From Diadema setosum (Eukaryota; Echinodermata; Echinoidea; Diadematoida; Diadematidae): a stretch of 64,000 nucleotides of DNA. How positions within the stretch are numbered: position 1 is the stretch's first letter; every line of letters begins with the position of its first letter. The stretch lies in NCBI RefSeq assembly GCF_964275005.1, contig NC_092700.1, forward strand, positions 16,214,617 to 16,278,616. Reading direction: 5' to 3'. Under the pieces are notes generated by a model. That model did not search any database and was not told the origin of the DNA. It was given only the letters and a program-made list of their open reading frames with translations. Position numbers and translations under genes: made by a program. Positions 1 to 19,471 of the stretch are shown in pieces.

Positions 1-599
1 TTGTTTGATTCGGGGTTTTTTGCGCCCCCCCCCCCCCCGTATGTTCGAAACCATTGGCGCCTTCTTTTGATCCAATTGGCGATCGCTTCAGAACGAAATT
101 GCAGCCGCTGCTCCGTGAAACATTTTGCCTGCTAAAGATAAAATGACATGTGTGAACACAATAGACACTGTCATTTTGTCACCATCACGTTTTGTTCTTA
201 CCTTCCTTTTTATATAAATTTTGGCGAGCGAGCGCAGCGAGCGAGCCGAAAATTTTTGTATTTGAGCTCACAGAACATGGAATTTTTGTGTGAAAACAAT
301 AAACATTGTCATTTTGTCCGCGTCATCATCATGTTTTGTTTTTATCTTGATTTGGTTTTCTGCCCCCCCCCCCCCACCATTCTCCCTCCCCCCCCCCCCC
401 CCCCTTTTCCAGGCGAGTTTTTTTTTTCCTTCTTCTTCTCCTTTTCTTTTCTTTTTTTTTTCTTCTTCTTCTTCGTTTTTTTATTTTTTCTTCTTCTTCT
501 TCGTTTTTTTTTTCGTTTTTTTTGCGCCCCCAAGGAGTGGCGCCCGGGGCACGTGCCCCTTGTCCCCCCCCCCCCTAGATACGCCACTGGGTTTTGGTT

Positions 600-760
600 T
601 CCTTTAAAGGGATGGTATAGTTACTGTTTTGGTTTGAGATGGGGATTCCGTCAGATTCTAACTGTTAGCAAGATAACTGGAAACCATTTGTGAAATATTA
701 AAGAGCATACATTTCCAAGAAAGAAAATGTGGGCAATGTTATAATAACAACAATGAGAAT
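600..760. repeat. Partial, diverged copy of the TTAA/AGGGAT MITE family
   Basis: The segment begins TTTAAAGGGATGGTATAGTT and continues with a diverged version of the text found at 12594, 47127 and 52927, including a shared 'aaagagcata' stretch. Only the left part is recognisable; the right terminus is missing or too diverged to place. Confidence 0.5.
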
Positions 761-2494
761 TTGATTTAAAAAAACAATAGAAAGAGAATGCTTTAAGTTA
801 TTGGAGTTTTAATGATTTTTTTTCTGCACACATTTCTCGAACAGTTAATGTACACTTTCTGACGTCTTTTAAGAGAAGTTTCAGAGAAATTTAGAGTCAT
901 ACTTAAAGTTAATTAAGTGAATGGGATACTAAAAATACAAGGTTTGTATATTGTTGTTGTTTTTTTAGGGGGTATATTGAGTAGGAACCTAATACACTGT
1001 AGCAATCATTTGTATATTTTGCCCTTAAATAATAAAATACCAATTTGTAAATATTACACGTTCAAGGATGTCAAGCTTTCAAGCTCTGCTTTATTTTTCT
1101 GTCAACCCCCTGTCACCTCCATCAACCATAATAATATGATAATTATGATGACACTTTTTATGTCTCGTTCCTCGTGTCTTCGATTCTCCTTCCTTTTTTT
1201 TTTTTTTTTTTTTTAGTTGATCTTGTCTCGCCTTGCTTCATTCTCGCTTCTTGCTCCGCATACGAAAGGGGCATCTCCATACATTGAAAACGGAGTTATG
1301 TCCCCTATTATACATCAACAGCTGTACAGAATATAAACCAAAAATGACAAAATCGTACTTGAAATAATCCATTCCCCTGCCGCTGTCCATCGTCGTCGGA
1401 AGCATAGAAGAACACTATCACGGACCGGAGTGTTCATAAATTTTGAAACAGTAAAATCAGCTGTACATAAGTGGAGGAGGCGGACCATAATGCTTTTTCC
1501 ATTACGAATGAAAATTTTAACCTACATTATTTTGTACATCATAATGTATTGCGAAATAGTGCCGCAGCAGCAGTTTATCCGGTGCGAACTTCTACCGTGT
1601 CCGGTGACTTCTACATGACTCAACCATCCGCTTCACCGCCTACCTCGTGGATCAATGACGACATGCATGAATGAACGCAGGACCATACTTCTCAAGCCCG
1701 GTCGCGTGCAATCCGACAAATTTATGATTCGGCCCCAAACAATTCGCCTCAATTAGTATTATAGTCCTCGGCCAACGGGCGCTGCAGTTTCGACCGTCAG
1801 CGTCAACATTTTCGCTTTTCATGTTCATTGAAGATATGACATATTATATTCGGATGTATTACTGTATCCGCCATCAAGAAGCCATTACGTATTGTATTGT
1901 ATTGTATTGTATTTTACATCAGAATACCACCAAAGAGAAAATTATATGATTAATATTTTGTGAGTAAATAGTTCGTAATTTTATAAGTGAGACAGGATCT
2001 GAGCTCACTATTGCACAGGACCCCACACTGGACGAAAAAGACAAGAAAACAACAAGAAAAAAACACCAACCCCATGGTCGGCGGGAACGGGGGGGGGGAG
2101 GAGGGGTGGGGGGAAAGGTGGCTCGCCCGCCCCCCCCCCACTCTTTTTGCGCCATACAAAGGAATGCATAAGGTATCACCACTTTCAGTCCCCCCCCCCC
2201 CCACACACACACACTTTTTTGTACCCCGGAAGTGCGTAAGTGGCAATGGAAAGAAATAGATAGAAACGTTGAAGTGTGAGCGCGGTAAGGTTACTTTTTT
2301 TCGCTGAAAACGTTTTTCTTTTTTTTTTCCTTTTTTTTTTTTTGCTTGTTAGCTCATGAAACCAGGAAGTGCCCCCCCCCCCCCTCCCCACTTTTGAAAA
2401 CGCTCCGCCGGCCTGAATCCTGTGTGTATAGTGAGAGGTGACACATGTACAATCAAAATTGCAACAATAGTCAGCAAGAACTTTGATTCTGTTG

Positions 2495-2495
2495 T

Positions 2496-2533
<38 letters not shown>

Positions 2534-2594
2534 CGGAGGAATGACTCGCAGACGTTGCAGTAATGAAACGTCTGCGAGTCATTTCTCCGTCACA
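2495..2594. repeat. (TG)n microsatellite joined to a 28-bp-arm hairpin
   Basis: A TG microsatellite (about 2499-2531) runs straight into an inverted repeat. The left arm at 2529-2556 and right arm at 2567-2594 are reverse complements of 28 bp with one mismatch, around a 10-base loop. The arm core is GACTCGCAGACGTT. It is either the tip of a foldback element or a replication-slippage product. No gene lies nearby. Confidence 0.8.
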
Positions 2595-2654
2595 CATATA
2601 CCCAAAGATAATGCAGCACCCACAACGTACGAGGCCAAACCCGCTTCACCTTTT

Positions 2655-4395
2655 ATATAGTTATAGCCCCTGGATACATCTCTGAATTATAGTTTCCAAG
2701 AATTCACCCCGTGTTCTGCGATCATCCCGCTCAATCCATCTCCAACTTAGCCAACTTTTGCTTTGTTCAAGCATTTCTCGTGGCAATGTGTTCCAAAGTT
2801 TTGGTCCTAAGTATAAAGAAATCGAAAATTGTCCCTCTGTGGTTCTAAATTTTGGTAAGTACAACATTCTCTTTTCATTTGTTCTTGTCCTATAAGTATG
2901 ATGCACAATTTGGCAATGTCATACACTCGAGGTGCGGAATAGTTCCATTGCAGAGGTCGTACATAAATGTATAAAAGAACTAAGAACTCATATGTAACCT
3001 AACAACATCTAGAAGTTTGAATCGTTGGAACAATGGTTCTGAATGTGTTCATAACGATGAAAATGTTATTTTACTCTCAGAGCCATTTTTGAGAAATATA
3101 CAATATAAGTGAGATTTATAAGTACTGCCCCATACCTCGATACCGCGTGGCTGTATACAATATTTATACAAAAGCACAAGAATGCGCTGCGGAACATATA
3201 CTGTCTTAATGTATACAATACACCTACTTTCCTTCGAACACATTTATTTACCAATACTATTGAATGTGAGGTTTCCAAGTCAGATGACGATCAATCTGAG
3301 TTCCGATGAAGGATGCAACACCCACCTCATCAATGCCTGTGTCAGATAGTTTTATTGCACCCCTCATCGCAACTAACTGGCGTTTTCCTCTTATTACCAT
3401 ATAATATGTTTCTTTAAATTGATTGTATTTTTTTTTTTTGGCATTACACCATGGTTGAACTTTATGCAAGTTTTCATTTACTTCATTCACATCAATTTCT
3501 TTTGGCGAGCAGCATATAATTTAAGTATGAAAAATATTTGAATCGTCAGCAAACAATCTGAATTTAAAGAAAGAGGAAGAGCGTGGCAAATCATGTATAA
3601 ATATCAAAAAGAGTGTAGGCCCCAAAACTGACCCTTGCGGGACTCCACAAGTTATAGTCTTCGGTGTCGAGACCATTCCTTTATAAGATAGCAGCTGAGA
3701 TCTGGAGACTGTTGGACAGATAATCAGCAAACCATTGAAGTGGAATTCCACGAATACCATAATGAGCCAGTTTACATAAAAGAATATCATGATTTATCGT
3801 ATCAAAAGCCTTTTTAAAATCAATAAAAATACCAAGTGTTATTTTTCCTTCATCAAGTGATGTCATTAGTGTATTTACAAGATTAATTAAAGACAATTTC
3901 GTACTGTATCTCTTACGAAAGCCATACTGGTGTTTCTAAAATATCATTGGACTCAAAAAAAAAAATCAAAGAGGTCTATCATTTACAATTTTCTCTAAAA
4001 CCTTTCCAATTATTGGCAGAACCGAGATAGGTCGGTAATTTCCGGGGTCCGATTTCAGTCCTTTTGTATAATATACAATATTTTATATATATTATATAAT
4101 ATAATATATTATATTGGTGTCCTGAGGATAAATTCCAGGTTCTAGGGCAAATTAAAAATGTAAAGCAATGGCTTACAAACAAAACTTGCTGCATCCTTTA
4201 GTAATCTTACTGATAAATTATCATATCCATGTGATTTCTTAGAGTCTATAATGCGAATGAATTATCTAGCACTTCTTTCTCTGTAACTGGCCTGCAAAAT
4301 AACGATTTATTATTCTTTTGCCCCAGGAATTCTTTTAGATTAATTTGTGTTTCAGGAATCTTACTGGCCAACTTTGGTCCTACAGTAACAAAATA
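2655..4395 (-). mobile_element. Degenerate jockey/CR1-like non-LTR retrotransposon (LINE), reverse transcriptase part
   Basis: Read on the minus strand from about 4395 down to 2655, this is the reverse transcriptase region of a LINE, now spread over several frames with stops. In order: 'VTVGPKLASKIPET' and 'SKKSHGYDNLSVRLLKDAAS' (about 4380-4190); 'NYRPISVLPIIGKVLEKIV' (about 4050-3995); motif A 'FIDFKKAFDTINHDILL' (about 3830); 'GVPQGSVLGPTLFLIFIHDL' (about 3650); the catalytic 'FADD' box (about 3550); and a C-terminal 'LGPKLWNTLP' (about 2800). The 5' part with the endonuclease is not seen, so the copy is 5'-truncated or its upstream part was lost before the neighbouring DNA transposon. An AT-rich insertion near 4070-4120 splits it. 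The clade is uncertain within the jockey/CR1 group. It has no function today. Confidence 0.88.
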
Positions 4396-4495
4396 GTATT
4401 AAGTATGCTAATTTTAGTATCTGATTATTGTTAAAGTATATTAAGTAATGTAAATCACGAAGTGTGGATTTTTGTAGTTATGTTGAATAATGTAA

Positions 4496-4790
4496 AGCAA
4501 CGTTTACACTTTGGCGAGTTGGAGTCGCGAGTCGTGCGCGAGCTGTGCGAGCTTCAACTCGCGTTAACTCGCACAAACTCGCGCGAAATGTATTTTTTCC
4601 CCTGGAATTTGCATGAGTGATATAAGACTCAACGCCGAGTTCACTACGCTCGCTGTACGAGTGAACCGAGCTCGAAACGAGACATACCGAGCTTAGTATG
4701 AGTTGCAGTGACCTTTATACGACTTAAAGCGAGCTTTAAACGAGTTGTCAAGATTTTATTACGAGTAATAAGAGTTTTATACGATCGAGG
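4496..4790. repeat. Left terminal inverted repeat with CGAGT/C motif cluster
   Basis: After the outer repeat the sequence is full of CGAGTT, CGAGCT and inverted AACTCG motifs; the first CGAG positions are 4515, 4528, 4539 and 4548, roughly one helical turn apart. A block of motifs in one orientation is followed by a short inverted block (4556-4585) and further copies to about 4790. These look like multiple binding sites for a transposon-encoded protein. The binding role is inferred. Confidence 0.8.
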
Positions 4791-4820
4791 GGCGGGAAAT
4801 GCACATTTTGGCGCTCAAAG

Positions 4821-5096
4821 ATGATTGCCAGAAGCATTTTCGCTCTGCTTGAAGAAGAAGAGACCCTGATCTTCTGCACGATTGGTGCGACCCTGTTGTC
4901 AAGGAGGCGCCGCAGAAAAAGAGATGCTCAAGAGAGGACCAAAATGCTTCAAAGGAGGTTTTGGACAAGACCCTGGTTGTTGAGGAGGCCTTAGTACGGA
5001 CACTATGAGACGCTGATGGCGGAGTTAGCTGGTGAAGACCTGGACGGTCTTGCGGGGGTTATGACAAGGCGAAAGAAGACCTTCGTAGATCTCTGA
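4821..5096 (+). pseudogene. PIF/Harbinger transposase, N-terminal remnant
   Basis: Translation from the ATG at 4821 gives an acidic N-terminus, an arginine-rich stretch, then 'RRFWTRPWLLRRP', a stop, and in the same frame 'YGHYETLMAELAGEDLDG' and 'VMTRRKKTF'. The order R-rich / RRxWxRPWLxRR / GxYxxLMxEL is the recognised N-terminal signature of HARBI1-like transposases. About 90 residues remain, compared with 300-400 in a full protein; the catalytic DDE domain is absent. One in-frame stop interrupts the remnant and another ends it. The loss of the rest fits a deletion that left a non-autonomous element. Confidence 0.8.
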
Positions 5097-5539
5097 CCTC
5101 ATCTGCTCGCTGGAGGAGCTATAACATAATAAAAGGATACCAGTCACTTCAATACTCATAAGGGTACATCGTTTATATTTCACCATGTTACACAAAACTA
5201 GTAAGTTATTGAGCAGTTAACCAGGAATTATACGGTATCACGAAATTATCTCGAGAGTACTGAAACAAAAACAAAAAATTACAGTTAACCAAAATGTTCT
5301 GCACACGTAATAAAACATATTTTGAGATCTTGAGATTAATGACAGTAATGTAACACTTTACTGTTCCTTTTCTTTGATACAGAACAATGTTCATTATCAT
5401 AATGTTTAATCACCTATTAATGTATCCCAGAAAAACCCCAAGAACTGAATAATTTTAGTAATAATTCTGTGCGTTATTTTAATTCATGTTAGTGTATGGG
5501 ACAATGCCTGATCAAAATTTTTGTTCACTGCAACACTTA

Positions 5540-5864
5540 GGCCCGAATTCACGAAGGTGGTACAAATGAAACCATGGTTTAAACCATGGACAAAAACCAT
5601 GGAGCACCAAGTGTCGCATGGAATATTTCGTTACGAAATTGGTCATTTCATCGACAAAATGACCGTTTCGTTAACGAAATTATCATTTCGTGGACGAAAT
5701 GTTCATTTAGTAATAAAATGTTGTCATTTCGTTACAAAATAATCATTTCATCGATGAAATGACTAATTTCGTAACGAAATATTCCATGCGACACTTGACG
5801 CTCCATGGTTTTTGTCCATGGTTTAAACCATGGTTTCATTGTACCACCTTCGTGAATTCGGGCC
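5540..5864. mobile_element. Palindromic PIF/Harbinger-type MITE, 325 bp, nested in the larger transposon
   Basis: The ends read GGCCCGAATTCACGAAGGTG and its exact reverse complement; the match continues through a second palindromic block (CCATGGTTTAAACCATGG) on both sides, giving arms of more than 60 bp. Target duplications are TTA (5537-5539 and 5865-5867). The interior is a run of ATTTCGT/ACGAAAT repeats in both orientations, so nearly the whole element folds on itself. No coding capacity. It inserted after the host transposon was in place. Confidence 0.92.
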
Positions 5865-6966
5865 TTAGTGTTCAAAGCTTGTTTTGATATCGAGTGTTAA
5901 AATGTACTTGCGAATCTTTATTCCTTAACATCTGCCATATTAATTCAAACAAAATTATGTAGGTGAATATATACAAAACTACAATATCAGCGAAATTGAG
6001 AACAGTTTGAAATCCACATGCTAAAAGTAAGTAACTCCTTTATAACATTGAGATTAAATATTTCCAATTACTCGGATACAACTGGTTGACGAAAATGTAA
6101 ATTTAAAGAAATGCCTATCGTGAAAGCATGCATATAATTTTACTTTGACGGAGTTAACTCAAACAATAAGGTTTCTGTGTGGTCAGTCGCAATTTACGTG
6201 TTTAATCTCTTGTTTTGATGTTAGAGGTAATACATGTATTTAACATTATGTTCAGTTAAAAATGAGCTGCATGTCAAAGTGCTTTCAGAATATATTATGT
6301 TTGGATGTAAAAGTTACATTAAACATAATTATGCTTTACAGTAAGCATTCTGTCCTTCCAGAGTGAAAACCTAAAACTTCACCTCATGGACAACTGTACT
6401 GGAATTATTATTCTAGCAGATGATAATTACAATTTTCATTAAAAAGAATCTGGGCTGCATGTCCTGACATGTTTTCAGAATATAATGTTGGGATGTAAAA
6501 GTTAACCTTTGAAAAAATTATGCTTCACAGGAATCATTTAGTGCTTCAAAAGGTGAAAACCTAACACTTCACCCCACTGTTCTGGAATTATTACTGTAGC
6601 AGATAATAATGAAAAAGATTATAAACATATTGGTAGTGAATGTGTGTCGTTCGTTATTTCATATTCTTGGTTGTTTTAATCAATCTGAACATAATTAGAC
6701 AGGCCATGTAGCTCATTTTAAGAATATTTTTAAAAATCGACCAACCACAATGTTGCAGTGGCCTTAATGGATATACGTGTTGAGTATCCTTTTCACCGGT
6801 TTTATATCATGGCGTTATCATGATAAACACACGAACTGAGTTTTACCCTCTAACAATATGGTGGATTAGTCATTTTTGTTATTCGTACATGTACTTGTAT
6901 TAAAAAATAAATGTTCATAAAATACATGTATTACTCGATCCGTACTCTCTTTTCTTTACAACAATT

Positions 6967-8215
6967 CACACATTCACCTTTTCCAACAGTTCTCTGTCCT
7001 TGGCTTCTTCAGAGGCCACCTTGGGGGTTGTACACCTCCCTTTCATTTTGCCCTTGCCCTTGCCAACAATTGATAAGTTGGTGTAAGAGGAACCAGCTTC
7101 ATGCTCTGCTGGGGTCATCAGCTTCTTGAGTGGTCTGGTCATTCTCACTGCTGTCATCATGCCCATCAGTCTCAGTATCCTGGTCGGGGGAGAGTATTTA
7201 ATTCGTCTTCTCTTGGTTGGGATGCTACTTGTCCTTTAGAGGTCTGCAAAAAATAAGTAAATCACTCGATCAACATCTTTTACAAGAAAGACACACGATG
7301 GCAATTTCTATATTTTGTTTAAATGTAGCTTATTACAGATCTTAATAAAATCAAATGCATATTTACCCTTCCCAATGTTCTCCCTTTCATCCTCACAATA
7401 TGTCCCTCTAGGACGCGGAATGTATTGAGAATCCACTGATCTCTCTCACTGTAAGGTGTGTCTCTGGTCCCCTTTCCAGACTTTGGGTTCGTCAGACGGC
7501 TGTACTGTGTCCTCATCGACTTGAGGAAATTGTTCAGCTGTTCAACTGAAAAAAAAAAATCGAACACTGGGAATTTAGATCACATAAATTAATGGAAAGA
7601 AACAAATAACTTTATTAAATTCTTGTTTCTCATACAGTAAAGTATATAGCTAGCTAACGGGATAAACGAAATGTGGGGGTCAAAATTTTCAGGACTAAAT
7701 ATTATGCATGTCATGTTGTCAGTTGTTTACAGGATTTTCGATAATTATGGCAATCATAATCATAGTAATAATCATGGTAATGAATTCAACAAAATATATT
7801 TAGCGAAACTCTGTTTTGCCGCCAGACCCCCCCCCCCCTAAATAATAGATATTAATATTCATCTTCACTTACCGGAGCACACCGGATTGTACTCCTTGGC
7901 CTTCTCTTCGATTAGCGTTGTCTTCTTTGCAGTATCCTTGTATGACTTTAGTCGCCTGTTATACAGACAATCGTGGTCTCTGTACCACTCTGCTTATTCT
8001 ACTTCTTGCTCTTCAGTGAATGTGTATGCAGTGAGGTGTTTTTCGTCTCTTCGGGGTGCACTTCTTAGGGGTGGACTTCTTGTTTGGGGTGGACTTCTTT
8101 GTTCTTTTTTTTTTCCCGTCTTCCCTGGCGTGCCAGACGGAGAACATGCGAGTGGAGAAAAATGGGTTCATTTTCCTCCCCAACCAGTTCGACAGGCGAG
8201 GCCTGATGCTCAGTA
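6967..8215 (-). pseudogene. MADF/Myb-SANT-like DNA-binding gene of the Harbinger element, decayed
   Basis: On the minus strand, in order: a basic stretch near 8110-8040 ('KKSTPNKKSTPKKC'); a MADF-like half ('EWYRDHDCLYNRRLKSYKD', about 7995-7900) ending at a GTAAGT donor near 7872; after a T-rich intron, the second half from about 7548 ('VEQLNNFLKSMRTQYSRL', 'SERDQWILNTFRVLEGHIV'); then a last exon (about 7240-6967) with acidic residues and a C-terminal 'ASEEAKDRELLEKV'. Harbinger elements usually carry such a partner gene beside the transposase, and it helps the transposase bind ends and enter the nucleus. At least one in-frame stop and a frame change show it is no longer intact. Confidence 0.72.
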
Positions 8216-8584
8216 GTTTGAGCTTGGACCTGGTCTAGTTTGGTGTCTCAGTTGTTCTTCTACCTGTCTCTGCTCGTCATTGATCTCCTCTTCCGTCTCC
8301 ATTCTCTCTTCCTGCACTTCTTCTACTTCTACCCTTGTTTGAATGACATTATTCTTTCGGTGTTTAACTACCTGAATGGCCACAACTCTTGGATCTCTTG
8401 GGTGAGGGCATATTCCTCTCCTATTTTTGCTAGTTGTAATAATACAGTGACAATGGCCGTTTTAAAAGTACGTGTACATGGGTGGGTCGATTAAAATGTG
8501 CTCTCATTTTAAAATATATATGGAAAAATATAGAACACTGGATATTTATTATTCAGCTGGCATGTCAATGTGCATTTGCAACGC

Positions 8585-9073
8585 AATCTGACTAAACTCA
8601 TACGAAACTCGCTGTAACTCGGGGTGCTCGATCTGAACTCGCGCTAATCTCGCGGGCACCTCTCCTTCACTCGTAATACGATCGCAGTGCTCGTATCTCG
8701 CTCTAGTAAACTCGGAATGCACTCGCGTATACTCAAATATGGCGAGTTATTACGAGCTATTACGAGTTTATCTCGAGCTTCTTTCGAGTTATTGCGAGTA
8801 CCGCGAGTATATAACGAGTCTAGCTGAGTTCAGCACGAGTTACAGCGAGTTAGCAAAAATTTTGAACATGTTCAAAAATTTTGGGACTGCTCACGACTTC
8901 AAGGAGAGTTGTCCCGAGCTTGAACGAGCTCCGCCGAGCCATGCCGAGTTGTCGCGAGTTATCCCGAGTTACATGGTGAGCTTCACGCGAGTTATCGCGA
9001 GTGCCTCATTTTGGCAACTCGCCTTAACTCGCCATAGCTCGCCATGTCAACTCGCCAAAGTGTAAACGCTGCT
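8585..9073. repeat. Right terminal inverted repeat with phased CGAGT/C array
   Basis: This mirrors the left end and is longer. Between about 8740 and 8850 CGAGTT/CGAGCT units recur about every 10-11 bp, for example CGAGCTATTA followed by CGAGTTTATCT. Inverted copies (AACTCG) frame the array near 8605-8640 and 9015-9055. The outermost 25 bases pair with the left end of the transposon. Confidence 0.8.
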
Positions 9074-9076
9074 TAA

Positions 9077-10055
9077 GATTACGTTTTGGTATGGTTATGA
9101 TTCAACATGTAAGGCGCATAGAAACTGTGTATTAAGCGCGATATAAATGTTAATTATAGTTGAATTGTGATGAAATCAAGCTGGATGGTGGCTCATTGCA
9201 CTGTGAACATGATGCAGTATACCCTCAAGTCTAACATAGTATAATACCTCCCTGCTGCCATTGCATTTTGCGTCAGGGGTCTTTGTTGGAAGTATACCAC
9301 AGTACCTGACGTCATTGATGTGGTTACCATGTAGTTGCCATTCCTATGGTGTCAGGGGTAACAATCCATTGTTTCTTGAAAAGTCTCCTTTTATACCTGA
9401 TGGAAGTAGATTTTATAGGCCTTGTGTTCCTACTTGTATAGAGGCCTACAGTGTAACATAAAAAAAAATAAATGTGTATGGAAGTGGGTTTAAAGGGACA
9501 TTCCATCGCGGACATGCCTAGTTCCTAACACCTTTGCGGACCAAGGGGATAATACCAAGGATGTACTTGTACAGTAGTGTGATTTAGGTTATGATATTTC
9601 TAATGGCTATTCAACATCGGACAGCAGAAGTATACTAGTACTTAGGCAAGTTGTATACATCGGAGGTACAACTATACAGCCTTGGGGCGAATTTTATTGT
9701 GATCGAGTCATGAACCCTGAACCCGCCCATACGCGAATTCTTACGTTGTTTTTAAGTTTCCTGCATCATTATCAAGTTTAGATACGTTTCTACTTGTAAC
9801 TTCGAAGGAAAATACAAATTCATAGCTTTAAAGTTGGGAAATTCGTCGATGGTAGGAGTTTGTTACTTGTATGTAAGGGACTACATTTCTTCCTCTTGCG
9901 CGGATCGATATTTTTCAATGGCATTTAAAGATGTTCGACTGTACTGTCCGTTCGAATTACGCCGCCGCCGCATGGCAAATCCTCTTCGTCTACACAAGTA
10001 GAGCGATCAGGAGCAAGAAAGCTGTCGTCGTACAGTTTTTGCATTTTTTGCGTTC
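9077..10055 (+). promoter_or_regulatory. Upstream region of PABPC, probable promoter
   Basis: Unique-looking DNA between the transposon and the PABPC leader. There is no coding exon and no clear TATA box. A CCGCCGCCGCATGG stretch near 9961 is locally GC-rich. If transcription starts upstream of 9970, the ATG at 9973 would open a nine-codon upstream reading frame ending at a TAG. The start of transcription cannot be fixed from sequence. Confidence 0.4.
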
Positions 10056-10108
10056 AAAAATTAAAAAAAAAACAAAAAAATCTCAAAATTCAAAAATAAA
10101 ATAAAAAT
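10056..10108 (+). promoter_or_regulatory. Oligo(A) block in presumed PABPC 5' leader (autoregulatory-type element)
   Basis: About 53 bases hold A runs of roughly 5, 10, 7, 4, 5, 3 and 5 separated by one to four other bases. It ends about 250 nt before the PABPC start, and no ATG occurs between 10109 and 10360, as expected of a 5' leader. Human PABPC1 has an A-rich 5'-leader element of similar size that PABP binds to repress its own translation; that is established knowledge. The equivalence here is inference from position and composition, and it depends on transcription starting upstream. Confidence 0.6.
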
Positions 10109-10351
10109 TGTCATTTTTAGTGTACTTCTGTGATAGATTTCATATCCTCTTGCCGAAAATTCGCGTTCTTCCACTGCTCGATTCGTCAGAGAATTCGCCA
10201 TATTGTTCGTCTAGCTCTGTTCGCAATCCGTGTGACGTACTACCGTCCCGACTGTGTGCGTGAGTTCTTCGCCGATCTGGTTCTGATACGCCCTACGATC
10301 AGCATATTTTACGTTCTCTCTTTTATTTCCTCACACGCCTTTATAGTCTAG

Positions 10352-19471
<9,120 letters not shown>

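Larger units (their letters stand above)
1..2640. other. Gene-free, low-complexity and repeat-rich stretch
   Basis: No coding exon is recognisable. The stretch holds long C runs (25-38, 363-375, 388-404, 2190-2202, 2372-2384), T/C-rich tracts at 420-530 and 2300-2345, and a (TATTG)n pentanucleotide run near 1888-1912. A GAGCGAGCGCAGCGAGCGAG tract lies near 226-245. Around 577-591 the reverse strand reads CCAGTGGCGTATCTAG followed by a G run; CAGTGGCGTA is a terminus often seen on hAT-type DNA transposons, so a degraded hAT end is possible. Long open frames here are made by homopolymers and are not genes. Confidence 0.75.
4496..9073. mobile_element. PIF/Harbinger DNA transposon, 4.58 kb, defective
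   Basis: The ends are inverted repeats: the left begins AGCAACGTTTACACTTTGGC and the reverse complement of the right begins AGCAGCGTTTACACTTTGGC, with 24 of the first 25 bases matching. Both ends are flanked by the same 3-bp target duplication TAA (4493-4495 and 9074-9076), typical of PIF/Harbinger. Inside are a transposase N-terminal remnant on the plus strand (4821-5096) and a MADF/Myb-like second gene on the minus strand (6967-8215), the usual two-gene Harbinger layout. Most of the transposase, including the DDE domain, is missing. A 325-bp MITE sits inside. The subterminal DNA carries dense CGAG motifs. The clean ends and duplication suggest a moderately young insertion, next to the older LINE. 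Confidence 0.88.

Noticed and set aside
290-607. Overlapping long frames on both strands rich in Phe/Pro or Lys/Gly
   Set aside because: They are translations of T, C and mixed homopolymer runs, with no domain and no splice or start context.
2655-4395. Reverse transcriptase frames as evidence of a retrovirus or LTR element
   Set aside because: Motifs and order are those of a non-LTR LINE, and no LTRs, protease or integrase are present.
4510-4790. CGAG clusters as short-repeat CRISPR or satellite
   Set aside because: They occur only at the two ends of an element with matching inverted termini and TAA duplications, so they are transposon subterminal repeats.
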